64,000 nt of DNA from JAVVXB01 sp036651815 (lineage in GTDB: Bacteria; Bacillota; Clostridia; Christensenellales; CAG-138). Positions 1-7,612 of the stretch are shown one piece after another. The notes beneath the pieces are model-generated. The model was not told the DNA's origin, did not search any database, and saw only the letters and a list, made by a program, of their open reading frames with translations. Where the stretch lies: assembly GCA_036651815.1 (NCBI GenBank), contig JAVVXB010000006.1, positions 1-64,000 on the forward strand. Reading direction: 5' to 3'. The number at the start of each line of letters is the position of its first letter. The first letter of the stretch is position 1. The position numbers and the translations under genes were made by a program.

Positions 1-55
1 ACCCTGGACACCCTGATTAAGAGTCAGGTGCTCTAGCCAACTGAGCTAAGGAGGC
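1..55 (-). tRNA. tRNA-Lys (anticodon CTT), 3' end cut by window edge
   Basis: Reverse strand reads a standard acceptor GCCTCCT, D-arm GCTCAGTTGG and a CCTGA/TCAGG anticodon stem with loop CTCTTAA, giving anticodon CTT. The T-arm and 3' end lie beyond position 1. It is the last tRNA of the array in transcription order. Confidence 0.93.
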
Positions 56-233
56 GCATGCGGGTAAACTGCAACGATATCTGCACACCACACTTGGTGC
101 ATACAGCATCATTTTTTAACTTCCATTTCCAAACCCTGTAAAACCAATTGTCATCTGACCCTGTACCAGAGTTTTGGATTTCTCTGAACGGTATTGTCCA
201 TTGCACAAACGGCGTCATGCACCGGCTGTGCAA

Positions 234-309
234 TGGAGCGGGAGACGGGGCTCGAACCCGCCACCTCAGCCTTGGCAAGGCTGCGCTCTACCAAATGAGC
301 TACTCCCGC
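234..309 (-). tRNA. tRNA-Gly (GCC)
   Basis: Cloverleaf on the reverse strand with acceptor GCGGGAG/CTCCCGC, loop TTGCCAA (anticodon GCC), T-arm GGTTCGAGCC and an encoded CCA tail. The 178 bp between it and the downstream tRNA-Lys hold no tRNA or gene that I can support. Confidence 0.97.
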
Positions 310-350
310 AGGGGATGTTTGGCATCCGCCAAACAGTGAGAAACTGTAAC

Positions 351-435
351 TGGTGCGGGCAAAGAGACTTGAACTCATACGCCTTGCGGCACCAGAACCT
401 AAATCTGGCGCGTCTGCCAATTCCGCCATGCCCGC
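351..435 (-). tRNA. tRNA-Leu (TAG)
   Basis: Class II tRNA, 85 nt, with a long variable arm. Anticodon stem CCAGA/TCTGG encloses loop TTTAGGT (anticodon TAG). Acceptor GCGGGCA/TGCCCGC is followed by encoded ACCA. Confidence 0.97.
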
Positions 436-457
436 ACACGTCGCTTGGAAACGCACT

Positions 458-533
458 TGGTGACCCGTCGGAGATTTGAACTCCGGACACCCTGATTAAA
501 AGTCAGGTGCTCTACCAACTGAGCTAACGGGTC
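458..533 (-). tRNA. tRNA-Lys (TTT)
   Basis: 76-nt cloverleaf: acceptor GACCCGT/ACGGGTC, anticodon loop CTTTTAA (TTT), T-arm with TTCAAAT, encoded CCA. Together with the CTT isoacceptor it makes two lysine tRNAs in one array. Confidence 0.97.
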
Positions 534-540
534 AAGTTTT

Positions 541-615
541 TGGCTGGGGTGGCAGGGATCGAACCTACGAATGTCAGAGTCAAAGTCTGATGCCTTACCG
601 CTTGGCTACACCCCA
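541..615 (-). tRNA. tRNA-Gln (TTG)
   Basis: 75-nt cloverleaf: acceptor TGGGGTG/CACCCCA with discriminator G and encoded CCA; anticodon loop CTTTGAC (TTG). The weak first U-A pair and G73 are typical of glutamine tRNA. Confidence 0.97.
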
Positions 616-637
616 CCGCATTCGCTATAAAAAAAAC

Positions 638-715
638 TGGGGTGGGTAGTGGGTCTCGAACCCACGACCTCCAGAGCCACAATCTGGCATTCTAGCCGAC
701 TGAACTATACCCACC
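638..715 (-). tRNA. tRNA-His (GTG)
   Basis: Anticodon loop TTGTGGC gives GTG. The acceptor GTGGGTA/TACCCAC carries the extra G-1 opposite discriminator C73, the histidine tRNA identity element; CCA is encoded. The 87-bp spacer to tRNA-Arg has only a small GCCTG/CAGGC hairpin. Confidence 0.97.
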
Positions 716-802
716 ACATTTTGAGAAGTCGGCCCGTCGGCATCCTCTCGAGAAAACTTGCCTGTTTCTCAGGCTAACCTGCGTCCAGGATGGAGCCAAA
801 AA

Positions 803-879
803 TGGCGCGCCTGCAGGGATTCGAACCCGGGGCCTACGGCTTAGAAGGCCGTTGCTCTATCCTGCTGAGCTACAGGCGC
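803..879 (-). tRNA. tRNA-Arg (TCT)
   Basis: 77-nt cloverleaf: acceptor GCGCCTG/CAGGCGC, anticodon stem ACGGC/GCCGT with loop CTTCTAA (TCT), encoded CCA. It is the first tRNA of the array, right after the promoter. Confidence 0.97.
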
Positions 880-902
880 AGGTATACGAGTTCCGAGGTA
901 TT

Positions 903-931
903 ATTATAAGTGCGGAACCCGTTTATGTCAA
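903..931 (-). promoter_or_regulatory. Sigma-A promoter of the tRNA array
   Basis: Reverse strand: TTGACA (926-931), 17-bp spacer, TATAAT (903-908), both perfect consensus. The first tRNA starts about 24 bp downstream of the -10, so one strong promoter probably drives all seven tRNAs. Confidence 0.9.
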
Positions 932-955
932 TGCTAAATACCAAAATTCTTGTCG

Positions 956-1459
956 CTACTTATTTGTCCCACAACATTTCTTGTATTTCTTACCGCTTCC
1001 ACAAGGGCAGGGGTCATTACGGCCGATGGTTTCCGTGCGAACAAAAATGTGATCCGTTTTAAACTTCTTTGTGATCTCGTGGCGCTTCTCTTCGCTCAAC
1101 ACGCCGTCCCATTCCTCAAGGCCATAAAGCCAAGGAGCTTTTGCATTGAGCATATTATAATACAATTTTTCAAAATCAATGGTCAGATCCAGCGTGGAAT
1201 CCGCAGTAAGCTGATCGAGATCGACCTCTATTGCCAGGCTTGTATTGATACCATCCAAAAAGCCCGCCATTTCAACGGTCTCCATCTTGAATTTTCCCGC
1301 GAATTCAGTGGGTGTTCCGGTCAGCCTACCCGATTTATCGGTCAGTATCTGTCTGTATGCTTCCGTCTCTTTTTCAAAGTAGTCGGACCAAAATTTTTCT
1401 TGTGCCTCCGCAGTGCGCTCCTGTTGCGCCAGATCCTGCCATTCTTTGTTCAGTGCCAT
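956..1459 (-). CDS. SEC-C zinc-motif protein
   Basis: 167-aa protein whose last ~20 residues form a SEC-C motif (GRNDPCPCGSGKKYKKCC), the small zinc-binding module found at the SecA C terminus and in many stand-alone proteins. The rest is acidic, helical and without a domain I recognise. The start chosen is the second ATG, because GGGAGG lies 10 nt before it and overlaps the first ATG. It follows rimI by 4 bp and is the last gene of the queA-tgt-tsaEB-rimI run. No transmembrane segment or signal peptide. The SEC-C call is firm; the cellular role is unknown. Confidence 0.88.
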   Translation of the reverse strand: MALNKEWQDLAQQERTAEAQEKFWSDYFEKETEAYRQILTDKSGRLTGTPTEFAGKFKMETVEMAGFLDGINTSLAIEVDLDQLTADSTLDLTIDFEKLYYNMLNAKAPWLYGLEEWDGVLSEEKRHEITKKFKTDHIFVRTETIGRNDPCPCGSGKKYKKCCGTNK

Positions 1460-1463
1460 GTGT

Positions 1464-1937
1464 TCATTTCCTCCCATTGTTTTCGAGTGTTTTTATAATA
1501 TCCATGTTCCACAGTAGCAGTGCGCCCTCGTCCGTATCGCTGTAATAGCGGGGCCGGTAACCGTTCTGTGAAAAATCCAGTTTTTGATACAGATGCTGCG
1601 CATGGATGTTGTTTTCTCTCACTTCCAGCGTCATCATGGTTGCGCCAAGCAGCTTTGCGCTCTGCATCATGGATAGCATGAGGAGCGTCGCGTATTTCTG
1701 CCGCCGGTATTCCGGCAGCACAGCAACATTTGTCATATGTGCCTCTTCAAACAGCACCCACATACCCGCATATCCGACAATTTTTCCATCTTCCGTCAGC
1801 ACTTGGTAGTGCGCCGCATCGTTGCGAAGCTCTCCAAGCAGCGCCATCTTCGACCATGGTGAATTGAAACAGACGCACTCCACGTTATGTACGCCGGACA
1901 CATCTCTGCGTGTCATCGGCCGTATTTCATAGGCCAA
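1464..1937 (-). CDS. rimI: Ribosomal-protein-alanine N-acetyltransferase RimI
   Basis: GNAT-fold acetyltransferase of about 157 aa, family-typical for RimI, which acetylates the N terminus of ribosomal protein S18. Visible GNAT features are the NVAVLPEYRRQKYATLL acetyl-CoA loop (about residues 75-91) and the LEVRENNIHAQHLYQKLDF C-terminal motif. I choose the TTG start at 1937 (protein starts MAYEIRPMTRRD) because GGAGG lies 9 nt upstream; a longer frame would read through tsaB. It overlaps the tsaB end by 11 bp, and tsaE-tsaB-rimI is the usual Firmicutes order. Confidence 0.9.
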   Translation of the reverse strand: MAYEIRPMTRRDVSGVHNVECVCFNSPWSKMALLGELRNDAAHYQVLTEDGKIVGYAGMWVLFEEAHMTNVAVLPEYRRQKYATLLMLSMMQSAKLLGATMMTLEVRENNIHAQHLYQKLDFSQNGYRPRYYSDTDEGALLLWNMDIIKTLENNGRK

Positions 1938-2568
1938 GCTTTCCCGCCTCCTGTCTTTGCTTCCACATACGCTCAGCCTGAGATGGTCGTAGGTACACCG
2001 GTACGACCGCATCCACTGCGGTGCTTTGCAGTGCATAAGCCGCTTCCCCAACCCACTTGGCCGTTGGATACCGCCTGTCCTCATCGCACGCGCAAACATC
2101 GCCTATGATCTCGATACCATGCGGCTGCGCGGCTAGAACATCGGAAATGACGACTGCCTCCGGTGGAACGGTCGTCCGACCATTCTCATACTGTGCAGCA
2201 TAAGCATTGCCGTTGCCAGCGTCAACCATTGCGAGTATCCGCTTGCCTTGCGTATTCAAGCTCTGTTGTGCCAGTACACGGAGCGAATCCACCGGCACAA
2301 TGCGTTTGCCCAGTGCCGCCGCCATAGCGTTGACGGCCGAAACGCCGATGCGCACACCGGTGAATGAACCAGGCCCCACATTCACGGCAAATAGATCAAT
2401 CTCCGCAAGCGTCACGCCATATGCCGCCAATACTTCCTCCATAAGCGGCAGGATCGTCTCAACGTGCCGGCGTCGCGTATCCGCAAATCGTTCTTCTTGA
2501 CACACGCCATCCCGAAAAAGCGCAGTTGAAGCTGTACCGCAGGACGTGTCCAGTGATAGAATCGTCAC
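1927..2568 (-). CDS. tsaB: tRNA t6A37 biosynthesis protein TsaB
   Basis: 213-aa ASKHA-fold protein. With TsaC, TsaD and TsaE it makes N6-threonylcarbamoyladenosine at position 37 of ANN-decoding tRNAs; TsaB is the non-catalytic scaffold that binds TsaD. N-terminal MTILSLDTSCGTASTAL and NVGPGSFTGVRIGVS (about residues 63-77) are hallmark TsaB sequences. ATGA overlap with tsaE upstream indicates translational coupling. The partner tsaD is not in this window. Confidence 0.95.
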   Translation of the reverse strand: MTILSLDTSCGTASTALFRDGVCQEERFADTRRRHVETILPLMEEVLAAYGVTLAEIDLFAVNVGPGSFTGVRIGVSAVNAMAAALGKRIVPVDSLRVLAQQSLNTQGKRILAMVDAGNGNAYAAQYENGRTTVPPEAVVISDVLAAQPHGIEIIGDVCACDEDRRYPTAKWVGEAAYALQSTAVDAVVPVYLRPSQAERMWKQRQEAGKLGL

Positions 2569-3014
2569 AGCATCTTCACCGTCCTCTCGTAGCGTGTCCC
2601 GATGGGTGTGAGCAGGATTTCCCTCGGTTCCTCTCCGCTCCCCGTCAGACGTACGTTAAGGCGCTCGTGCGGCAGCGCGTTCTCTACCAGCTCAGCCCAT
2701 TCCAGTACGAGAATAGCAGCGGCTCGATTACGATAATCATCAAAACCGATGTCATACAGCGCGTCAGCGTCGTTCAACCGATAGGCATCAAAATGGCATA
2801 ACTGAGGGGTGGTGTCATACTCATGCACAATGGTAAAAGTGGGGCTCGTAATTGTCTCCAATCCCAGCGCACGACCCATGCCGCGTACCAGTGCAGTCTT
2901 CCCCGCGCCGAGATCGCCGTACAGCGCAACCACCGCCGGAACCGGTAGCTCTCGAAGCAGCCGCTCCCCAAGCAGCATAGTATCCTCTTCCGTTTTGCAG
3001 AAAAACCGTTTCAC
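2565..3014 (-). CDS. tsaE: tRNA t6A37 biosynthesis ATPase TsaE
   Basis: 149-aa P-loop ATPase needed for the threonylcarbamoyl-transfer cycle. Walker A is GDLGAGKT (about residues 34-41), followed by the family motif SPTFTIVHEY and the Walker-B-like HFDAYRL and VLEWAE stretches. Length is normal for the family. It overlaps tgt upstream and tsaB downstream by 4 bp each (ATGA), so all three are probably translated from one message. Confidence 0.95.
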   Translation of the reverse strand: MKRFFCKTEEDTMLLGERLLRELPVPAVVALYGDLGAGKTALVRGMGRALGLETITSPTFTIVHEYDTTPQLCHFDAYRLNDADALYDIGFDDYRNRAAAILVLEWAELVENALPHERLNVRLTGSGEEPREILLTPIGTRYERTVKML

Positions 3015-4123
3015 TCGTATATCCCCCGCGCAATTTGCTCACGCGCAAAATCACCGTAACGATCCTCCCGAATGGCTTTCCGCACATCCTCCATCAATTT
3101 GAGACTAAAGCGCAGATTATGGATGGTAATCAGCTGTGCAGCTAGAATTTCCTTTTCTTTGATCAGATGGCGAATGTATGCACGTGTAAATCCATTCGTG
3201 CAGGCATAACAGTCGCATCCTTCCTCAATCGGCGTAAAGTCACGCTCGTAAGCAGCGTTTCTTAACATACGCTTGCCATCCCTCGTTAGAGCAAGCCCAT
3301 TTCTTGCTATGCGGGTCTGAAGTACGCAATCAAACATATCCACTCCGCGCAGCACGCCTTCCAGTAGGCAGTCAGGGCTGCCTACGCCCATGAGATAACG
3401 CGGTTTATTGTCGGGCAGATAGGGCATCAGCTCCTCTAGCATCTCGTACATAACAGGCTTGGGTTCGCCAACGGAAAGACCGCCGATACCATACCCCGGA
3501 AAATCCATGGCCGCAAGCTTCTTTGCACTCTCGATGCGCAAATCGCGGTAGATCACACCCTGCACAATTCCAAACAGTGCCTGATCCTCTTTGGTATGTG
3601 CAATTTGGCAACGCTCCGCCCAACGGTGCGTACGTTCCATGGCATCATTGGCGTAGGCATGATCGCTGGTTGCCGGGGCACATTCATCAAAACACATGGC
3701 AATATCGGCACCAAGGGACTGCTCGATCTCCATAACCAGCTCGGGCGTAAAAAAGTGCTTGCTGCCGTCAATATGAGAACGAAAAAAAACGCCATTCTCT
3801 TGGATGTCATTGATCTTAGCTAAACTAAACACCTGAAAACCACCGCTATCAGTGAGGATCGGACGATCCCAATGCATAAACGCATGCAGCCCGCCTGCCT
3901 CCTCAACAAGCTTATGTCCGGGTCTCAGATACAGGTGATACGTATTGGACAGGATGATATTGGCGTTGACATCCAAAAGATCCCGGGGAGTCATCGCCTT
4001 GACGGTCGCCTGTGTACCCACCGGCATATAGCACGGCGTTTCTATATCACCATGCGGGGTATGCAGAATGCCTAGCCTCGCACCCGACTGGCGGCAGGTC
4101 TTAATTAATTCAAATTCAAACAT
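3011..4123 (-). CDS. tgt: Queuine/preQ1 tRNA-guanine transglycosylase
   Basis: 370-aa TIM-barrel enzyme that swaps guanine-34 of GUN-anticodon tRNAs for preQ1. The substrate loop DSGGFQVFSL (about residue 92), GGLSVGEPK (about 218) and the C-terminal zinc site CxCxxC...H (about residues 304-334) are all present. GAGGAAAG precedes the ATG. It lies 119 bp downstream of queA, whose product acts next in queuosine synthesis, and overlaps tsaE. The array upstream of this operon includes a tRNA-His (GTG) substrate. Confidence 0.97.
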   Translation of the reverse strand: MFEFELIKTCRQSGARLGILHTPHGDIETPCYMPVGTQATVKAMTPRDLLDVNANIILSNTYHLYLRPGHKLVEEAGGLHAFMHWDRPILTDSGGFQVFSLAKINDIQENGVFFRSHIDGSKHFFTPELVMEIEQSLGADIAMCFDECAPATSDHAYANDAMERTHRWAERCQIAHTKEDQALFGIVQGVIYRDLRIESAKKLAAMDFPGYGIGGLSVGEPKPVMYEMLEELMPYLPDNKPRYLMGVGSPDCLLEGVLRGVDMFDCVLQTRIARNGLALTRDGKRMLRNAAYERDFTPIEEGCDCYACTNGFTRAYIRHLIKEKEILAAQLITIHNLRFSLKLMEDVRKAIREDRYGDFAREQIARGIYE

Positions 4124-4242
4124 TTTCTTTCCTCATATCCGCCAACCTAGCTTGTGTGCAAACCACTTGTTTTGCATATTGCCATTGCTTGTCGACGACC
4201 ATCCGTCTCAACTTTGGTGACCTCGCTATTTTTTATCTTGCG

Positions 4243-5268
4243 TTATAGAATCAGCATCGCATCTCCAAACGAAAAAAATCGATATCGCTGCTCAATTGCA
4301 TGTTGGTATGCCATCAGTGCTTCCTCACGCCCCATCAAAGCAGAAACCAGCATCAGTAGCGTGGATTCCGGCAAATGAAAATTTGTAATCAACGCGTCTA
4401 CCGCCCGGAAACGATAGCCTGGCGTAATGTAGATCCCCGTCCAACCGCTTTTTGCCCGCACAACTCCGTCTATGTCCGTCACGCTTTCCAGCGTCCGGCA
4501 GGAGGTCGTGCCAACGGCAACGATGCGTCCGCCCTTTGCGCGCGCTGCATTGATCCGTGCCGCCGCATCCTCGGATACCTCATAGTATTCCTCATGCATC
4601 ACATGATCTTCAATGTTCGTTTCCGCCACAGGCCGAAACGTTCCCAACCCCACATGCAGCAGTACATCCACGATATCCGTTCCCTGGTCACGGATCTTTG
4701 AAAGCAGTGCATCGGTAAAATGTAAGCCAGCGGTTGGAGCGGCAGCCGAACCGCGTTCGCGGGCGTAAACGGTTTGATACCGCTCTCCATCGCTGAGCTG
4801 CTCTGTAATATACGGTGGCAACGGCATCTGGCCGGCTCGGTCCAATACCTCTTCAAAAACGCCCTGATAGCGGAGTTCTACGATGCGTCCGCCCTCAGCC
4901 TGCGTTTCCCCAACGACCATGGCGCTCAATTCTTCGTTGATCGTATAGACATGCCCCGTCTTTGCGCGTTTTGCCGGACGTGTCAGACATTCCCAATGGG
5001 TATCGTCCAACCGTTTGAGCAGCAAGATTTCCATGGTGCCACCAGTGTCCACGCGTTTCCCAAATAAACGTGCAGGAATCACACGTGTTGTGTTCCGCAC
5101 AAGTACATCGTTCGGGTGCAGATAATCGCAGATATCCGCAAAAATGCGGTCGCATAACGAACCGTCCGCACGGTTGTAAACGAGCAAACGTGAAGACGCG
5201 CGCTCGGCAATCGGCGTCTGCGCAATCAGTTCATGCGGCAGTTGATAATAAAAATCACTTGTTTGCAA
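4243..5268 (-). CDS. queA: S-adenosylmethionine:tRNA ribosyltransferase-isomerase
   Basis: 341-aa QueA, converts preQ1 at tRNA position 34 to epoxyqueuosine using the ribosyl group of SAM. Recognisable stretches: FYYQLPHELIAQTP at the N terminus, AAPTAGLHFT, and the C-terminal ITNFHLPESTLLMLVSA. The TTG at 5268 is chosen: it gives the family-typical N terminus and length, has AGAGAGA before it, and lies downstream of the -10 box at 5302-5307; an upstream ATG at 5373 would lie outside the transcript. Confidence 0.93.
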   Translation of the reverse strand: MQTSDFYYQLPHELIAQTPIAERASSRLLVYNRADGSLCDRIFADICDYLHPNDVLVRNTTRVIPARLFGKRVDTGGTMEILLLKRLDDTHWECLTRPAKRAKTGHVYTINEELSAMVVGETQAEGGRIVELRYQGVFEEVLDRAGQMPLPPYITEQLSDGERYQTVYARERGSAAAPTAGLHFTDALLSKIRDQGTDIVDVLLHVGLGTFRPVAETNIEDHVMHEEYYEVSEDAAARINAARAKGGRIVAVGTTSCRTLESVTDIDGVVRAKSGWTGIYITPGYRFRAVDALITNFHLPESTLLMLVSALMGREEALMAYQHAIEQRYRFFSFGDAMLIL

Positions 5269-5301
5269 GTTTCTCTCTGTCCATTCTATGAATTCGAAGA
5301 T

Positions 5302-5330
5302 ATTATAACGGAATACCGTGATTCTTGCAA
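5302..5330 (-). promoter_or_regulatory. Promoter of the queA-tgt-tsaEB-rimI operon
   Basis: Reverse strand TTGCAA (5325-5330), 17-bp spacer, TATAAT (5302-5307). Transcription would start near 5295, about 27 nt before the queA TTG start, which supports that non-ATG start. Confidence 0.75.
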
Positions 5331-5427
5331 CCTTTGCACGTTTCACCAGAATCTGTTTAAGCCTGAATCGCATGCATCTACCTTTTGAATCAATAGCAGG
5401 CTGAAAAAATAATTGTTCCTAAATTAA

Positions 5428-5457
5428 GAGGAACCGGACATGTTAGCCCGATTCCTC
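5428..5457 (-). terminator. Terminator downstream of the Spo0A-domain gene
   Basis: 10-bp stem (GAGGAATCGG with CCGGTTCCTC, one G-U) with a 10-nt loop, about 40 bp after the gene. The following TTAATTTAGG tract is T-rich but has no uninterrupted run, so it may be moderately efficient. Confidence 0.55.
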
Positions 5458-5495
5458 AACTTCGATCCTTTATATCAAACTGATCATACTGACGT

Positions 5496-5909
5496 TCAGA
5501 GTGCATGTGCTTCTCTTTCTCCACAAATCACATCCATTCCGCACACCACGCATGTATTCATCGGTAACTCTTTTGGCTGAGTCGCCAGCAGATACTGCTG
5601 CATCTGTTCATAGTCTGCAAGCATGGCAATGAATTCCCTTGTATACGGTTTCTCCTTCAGTTCCCGTCCAGCTATGTCGTTAAGCAGTCGACGATTCCCT
5701 CTTTCCCAGCAGTTATTGATGGCGTACCGTATCGCCCGTTCCACAGAGGCTGGCGTTACGTTGTAGTGATTCGCAATCACTGGATAGATGCGCGTTGTCA
5801 CATGGCTTGCGACATTGCGGTCGTTTAATACCAATGAAACCGCAAATTCGATGTACATGAACCCAAACACCGATGAATTGATCCCCAGTCGATTCAAAAC
5901 TCTGCGCAT
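5496..5909 (-). CDS. Stand-alone Spo0A C-terminal DNA-binding domain protein
   Basis: 137 aa. Residues ~5-110 match the Spo0A effector domain (sporulation initiation factor C-terminal), including SVERAIRYAINNCWERGN, the recognition-helix region that in Spo0A contacts the 0A box, and EFIAMLADY near the end. There is no receiver domain, so phosphorylation cannot control it directly. The tail carries CVVCGMDVIC, three cysteines that could bind metal. The ATG at 5909 is preceded by GGGGGGAG (11-nt spacing). It has its own promoter, a palindrome at +1 and tandem 0A-like boxes upstream. Role inferred: a regulator that competes with or fine-tunes Spo0A. Domain assignment is firm, biology untested. 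Confidence 0.88.
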   Translation of the reverse strand: MRRVLNRLGINSSVFGFMYIEFAVSLVLNDRNVASHVTTRIYPVIANHYNVTPASVERAIRYAINNCWERGNRRLLNDIAGRELKEKPYTREFIAMLADYEQMQQYLLATQPKELPMNTCVVCGMDVICGEREAHAL

Positions 5910-5963
5910 AAATGGTTTTTCTCCCCCCGTATTTCGTTTTGTTGATTGTAAAAGAAATGCCCC

Positions 5964-5986
5964 CTTGGTAAACAACGCTTACCAAG
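5964..5986 (-). promoter_or_regulatory. Palindrome at the transcription start of the Spo0A-domain gene
   Basis: Perfect 8-bp inverted repeat CTTGGTAA/TTACCAAG with a 7-nt spacer, overlapping the expected +1 just after the -10 box. The position suits a repressor operator, or a 5' hairpin in the mRNA. The binding protein is not identifiable. Confidence 0.5.
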
Positions 5987-5989
5987 AAA

Positions 5990-6019
5990 ATTATACATGT
6001 TATTCATACGATTCGTCAA
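5990..6019 (-). promoter_or_regulatory. Promoter of the Spo0A-domain gene
   Basis: Reverse strand TTGACG (6014-6019), 18-bp spacer, TATAAT (5990-5995). Leader of about 75 nt before the ATG. Confidence 0.8.
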
Positions 6020-6024
6020 TCAGT

Positions 6025-6041
6025 CTCGACAAAGATCGACA
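6025..6041 (-). promoter_or_regulatory. Tandem 0A-box-like sites
   Basis: Reverse strand TGTCGAT (6035-6041) and TGTCGAG (6025-6031), each 6 of 7 with the Spo0A box TGTCGAA, 10 bp apart on the same face of the helix and ending 5 bp before the -35. Tandem boxes at 10-bp spacing are how Spo0A dimers bind. The placement suits activation or autoregulation. Confidence 0.5.
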
Positions 6042-6046
6042 CATAT

Positions 6047-6631
6047 TTACATATTTATATTGGGAAATTCATGTTCTATCAATTTGCGAATGTGTTGTCT
6101 CGAAGCGGTATTATCCGGAAAATCTCCACAGCGTAGCATCATCGCTGTTCCCGTTACAATTGAGCGCACCGCAAAGCGTATTCTCCGAACTTCATCGTCC
6201 TGTTCAATCCCCGCAATACGGAAATACTCCTCCAATTTTTCACATGCCATCGCTGATAATTCCGGTACTTTACAATAATTTTGACGCCCCGCACTTTCAT
6301 ATCGGAAAAGTTTGAGATCAAGCAAATAGGGGTACTTAATAAACATATCACAGTGTGCAATACAGATTTCAATGATCTGCGCACGCGGGTTGTTGGGAAA
6401 CCGTTCGATAATCTGATCCTGTTTTTCGAACCACAATTTTCTCAAATAATCGACAATCGCCAATATAAACGCATCCTTATCCACAAAGTGCTTGTAGGGC
6501 GCTCCACTGGAAAGGCTACAAGCAGAAGCGACACGACGCAAGGAAAGATTTTGTACACCAACCATTTCGAGTTCTTGAATACCCGCGATGATCAGCCGTT
6601 CACGAATATCAACTGAGGAATCATGCTCCAT
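6047..6631 (-). CDS. TetR/AcrR family transcriptional regulator
   Basis: 194 aa. Residues ~8-60 form a TetR helix-turn-helix (LSLRRVASACSLSSGAPYKHFVDKDA region); the remaining helical domain should bind an unknown ligand. The ATG at 6631 follows GGAG by 5 nt; a GTG two codons earlier is possible. It is divergent from the second TetR gene (6833), with separate promoters in the 200-bp space, and its 3' end abuts the Spo0A-domain promoter region. Which of the neighbouring genes it controls is not visible. Confidence 0.85.
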   Translation of the reverse strand: MEHDSSVDIRERLIIAGIQELEMVGVQNLSLRRVASACSLSSGAPYKHFVDKDAFILAIVDYLRKLWFEKQDQIIERFPNNPRAQIIEICIAHCDMFIKYPYLLDLKLFRYESAGRQNYCKVPELSAMACEKLEEYFRIAGIEQDDEVRRIRFAVRSIVTGTAMMLRCGDFPDNTASRQHIRKLIEHEFPNINM

Positions 6632-6664
6632 AGTCACTCCACACCTGTTTTGTCTATGTAGAAT

Positions 6665-6694
6665 ATATTATCATGATCTTCACTGCTTTGTCAA
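6665..6694 (-). promoter_or_regulatory. Promoter of the minus-strand TetR gene
   Basis: Reverse strand TTGACA (6689-6694), 18-bp spacer, TAATAT (6665-6670); the gene starts about 30 bp downstream. Confidence 0.65.
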
Positions 6695-6772
6695 AATAAG
6701 AAGTTATTCGAATCGTGTGAACTTGTGCTAGATCATACATCAAGCAAGCCTAAGCTTTTTATTATAACCAAT

Positions 6773-6801
6773 TTGACTTCTTACACAACCGCCGTTATAC
6801 T
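6773..6801 (+). promoter_or_regulatory. Promoter of the plus-strand TetR gene
   Basis: TTGACT (6773-6778), 17-bp spacer, TATACT (6796-6801); a 25-nt leader then leads to the ribosome site GGAGG and the ATG at 6833. Confidence 0.8.
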
Positions 6802-6832
6802 AAATCCATTCTTGCAGTACGGAGGAAACTCA

Positions 6833-7399
6833 ATGGCAGCGCCCAAAAACAGCAATGTAAAGGATGAAATTTTGACCGCCGCCATCGATCTGCTCAAGCA
6901 ACAGATGGATATCTCTCTTGCGGACATTGCGAAAGCTGCTGGGATTAGCAAAGGCACCCTATTCTATCACTACAAAAGTAAGGCGGACATCTATCTGGCA
7001 ATTGGAGATCGCTATTGGTCGCGCCTCAGCGATGAATTGCTCCGCTGGGTTGATAATAAGGAAAAAATTACAACGCCGCCCCGGCTGGTACGCTATACCA
7101 TGCAGCGCGGCGTATTTGATGAGAGCGGACCGTTGCGTCTGCACCTATTTGTGGACGCCGTTTCCCATGGCGAGGACGGCACAGAAGTGCGGGAAGCGCT
7201 CATTCATCAATATGTGCATTTTCAGGAGATTTTAAAAAGTCGTATTCAGGAGCGCATGCCCGATAGCGATGGCGAAAACCTGGCTTGGATGCTATTGGCG
7301 CTAGTTGACGGCCTCATGGTACAAAATACACTGCATAACCACGAGATTGATATTGATGGTTTCATCGAGTGGATGGCTGCGCACTTTGTGCATAATTAA
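6833..7399 (+). CDS. TetR/AcrR family regulator, probable controller of the 7613-12909 genes
   Basis: 188 aa. N-terminal HTH (ISLADIAKAAGISKGTLFYHYKSKADIY, shown in part, residues ~25-52) is a textbook TetR domain, followed by an all-helical ligand domain with no recognised specificity. GGAGG sits 7 nt before the ATG. It is transcribed towards the flavoprotein cluster 200 bp downstream, whose promoter carries a 14-bp palindrome at 7550-7563, the obvious candidate operator. That pairing is inferred from position only; no copy of the palindrome is seen at its own promoter. Confidence 0.87.
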   Translation: MAAPKNSNVKDEILTAAIDLLKQQMDISLADIAKAAGISKGTLFYHYKSKADIYLAIGDRYWSRLSDELLRWVDNKEKITTPPRLVRYTMQRGVFDESGPLRLHLFVDAVSHGEDGTEVREALIHQYVHFQEILKSRIQERMPDSDGENLAWMLLALVDGLMVQNTLHNHEIDIDGFIEWMAAHFVHN

Positions 7400-7507
7400 A
7401 TCCCTTTTTACATAACAACCATAAACTGCTTTGCACCGAACTTGAAACATTCAATCTAATCTATTGAATTTTTATACCATCCATTGTTTTTGCTTAAAGC
7501 ATCCTTC

Positions 7508-7536
7508 TTGACTTTACGGAATAAAATGGATATGAT
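7508..7536 (+). promoter_or_regulatory. Promoter of the flavoprotein cluster
   Basis: TTGACT (7508-7513), 17-bp spacer, TATGAT (7531-7536). Transcription should start near 7543, just before the palindromic operator. Confidence 0.8.
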
Positions 7537-7549
7537 CTATATGTTGTCG

Positions 7550-7563
7550 GTCAGTCGACTGAC
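7550..7563 (+). promoter_or_regulatory. Palindromic operator GTCAGTCGACTGAC
   Basis: Perfect 14-bp palindrome a few bases after the predicted +1, followed by further GACT repeats (to about 7575). Size and position fit a TetR-family repressor site; the gene at 6833 is the likely binder. Confidence 0.6.
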
Positions 7564-7612
7564 TGACTTGCTGACTATTGTATATCTGCTGTTGAGAGAG
7601 GAAGAATGATTC

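Noticed and set aside
56..233. An eighth tRNA or pseudo-tRNA between tRNA-Gly and tRNA-Lys
   Set aside because: No T-arm TTCRA motif or acceptor pairing could be found on either strand.
7449..7469. ATTCAAT/ATTGAAT repeat followed by TTTTTAT as a terminator of the TetR gene
   Set aside because: Only 7 A-T-rich pairs with a 7-nt loop; too weak to call, though some termination is possible.
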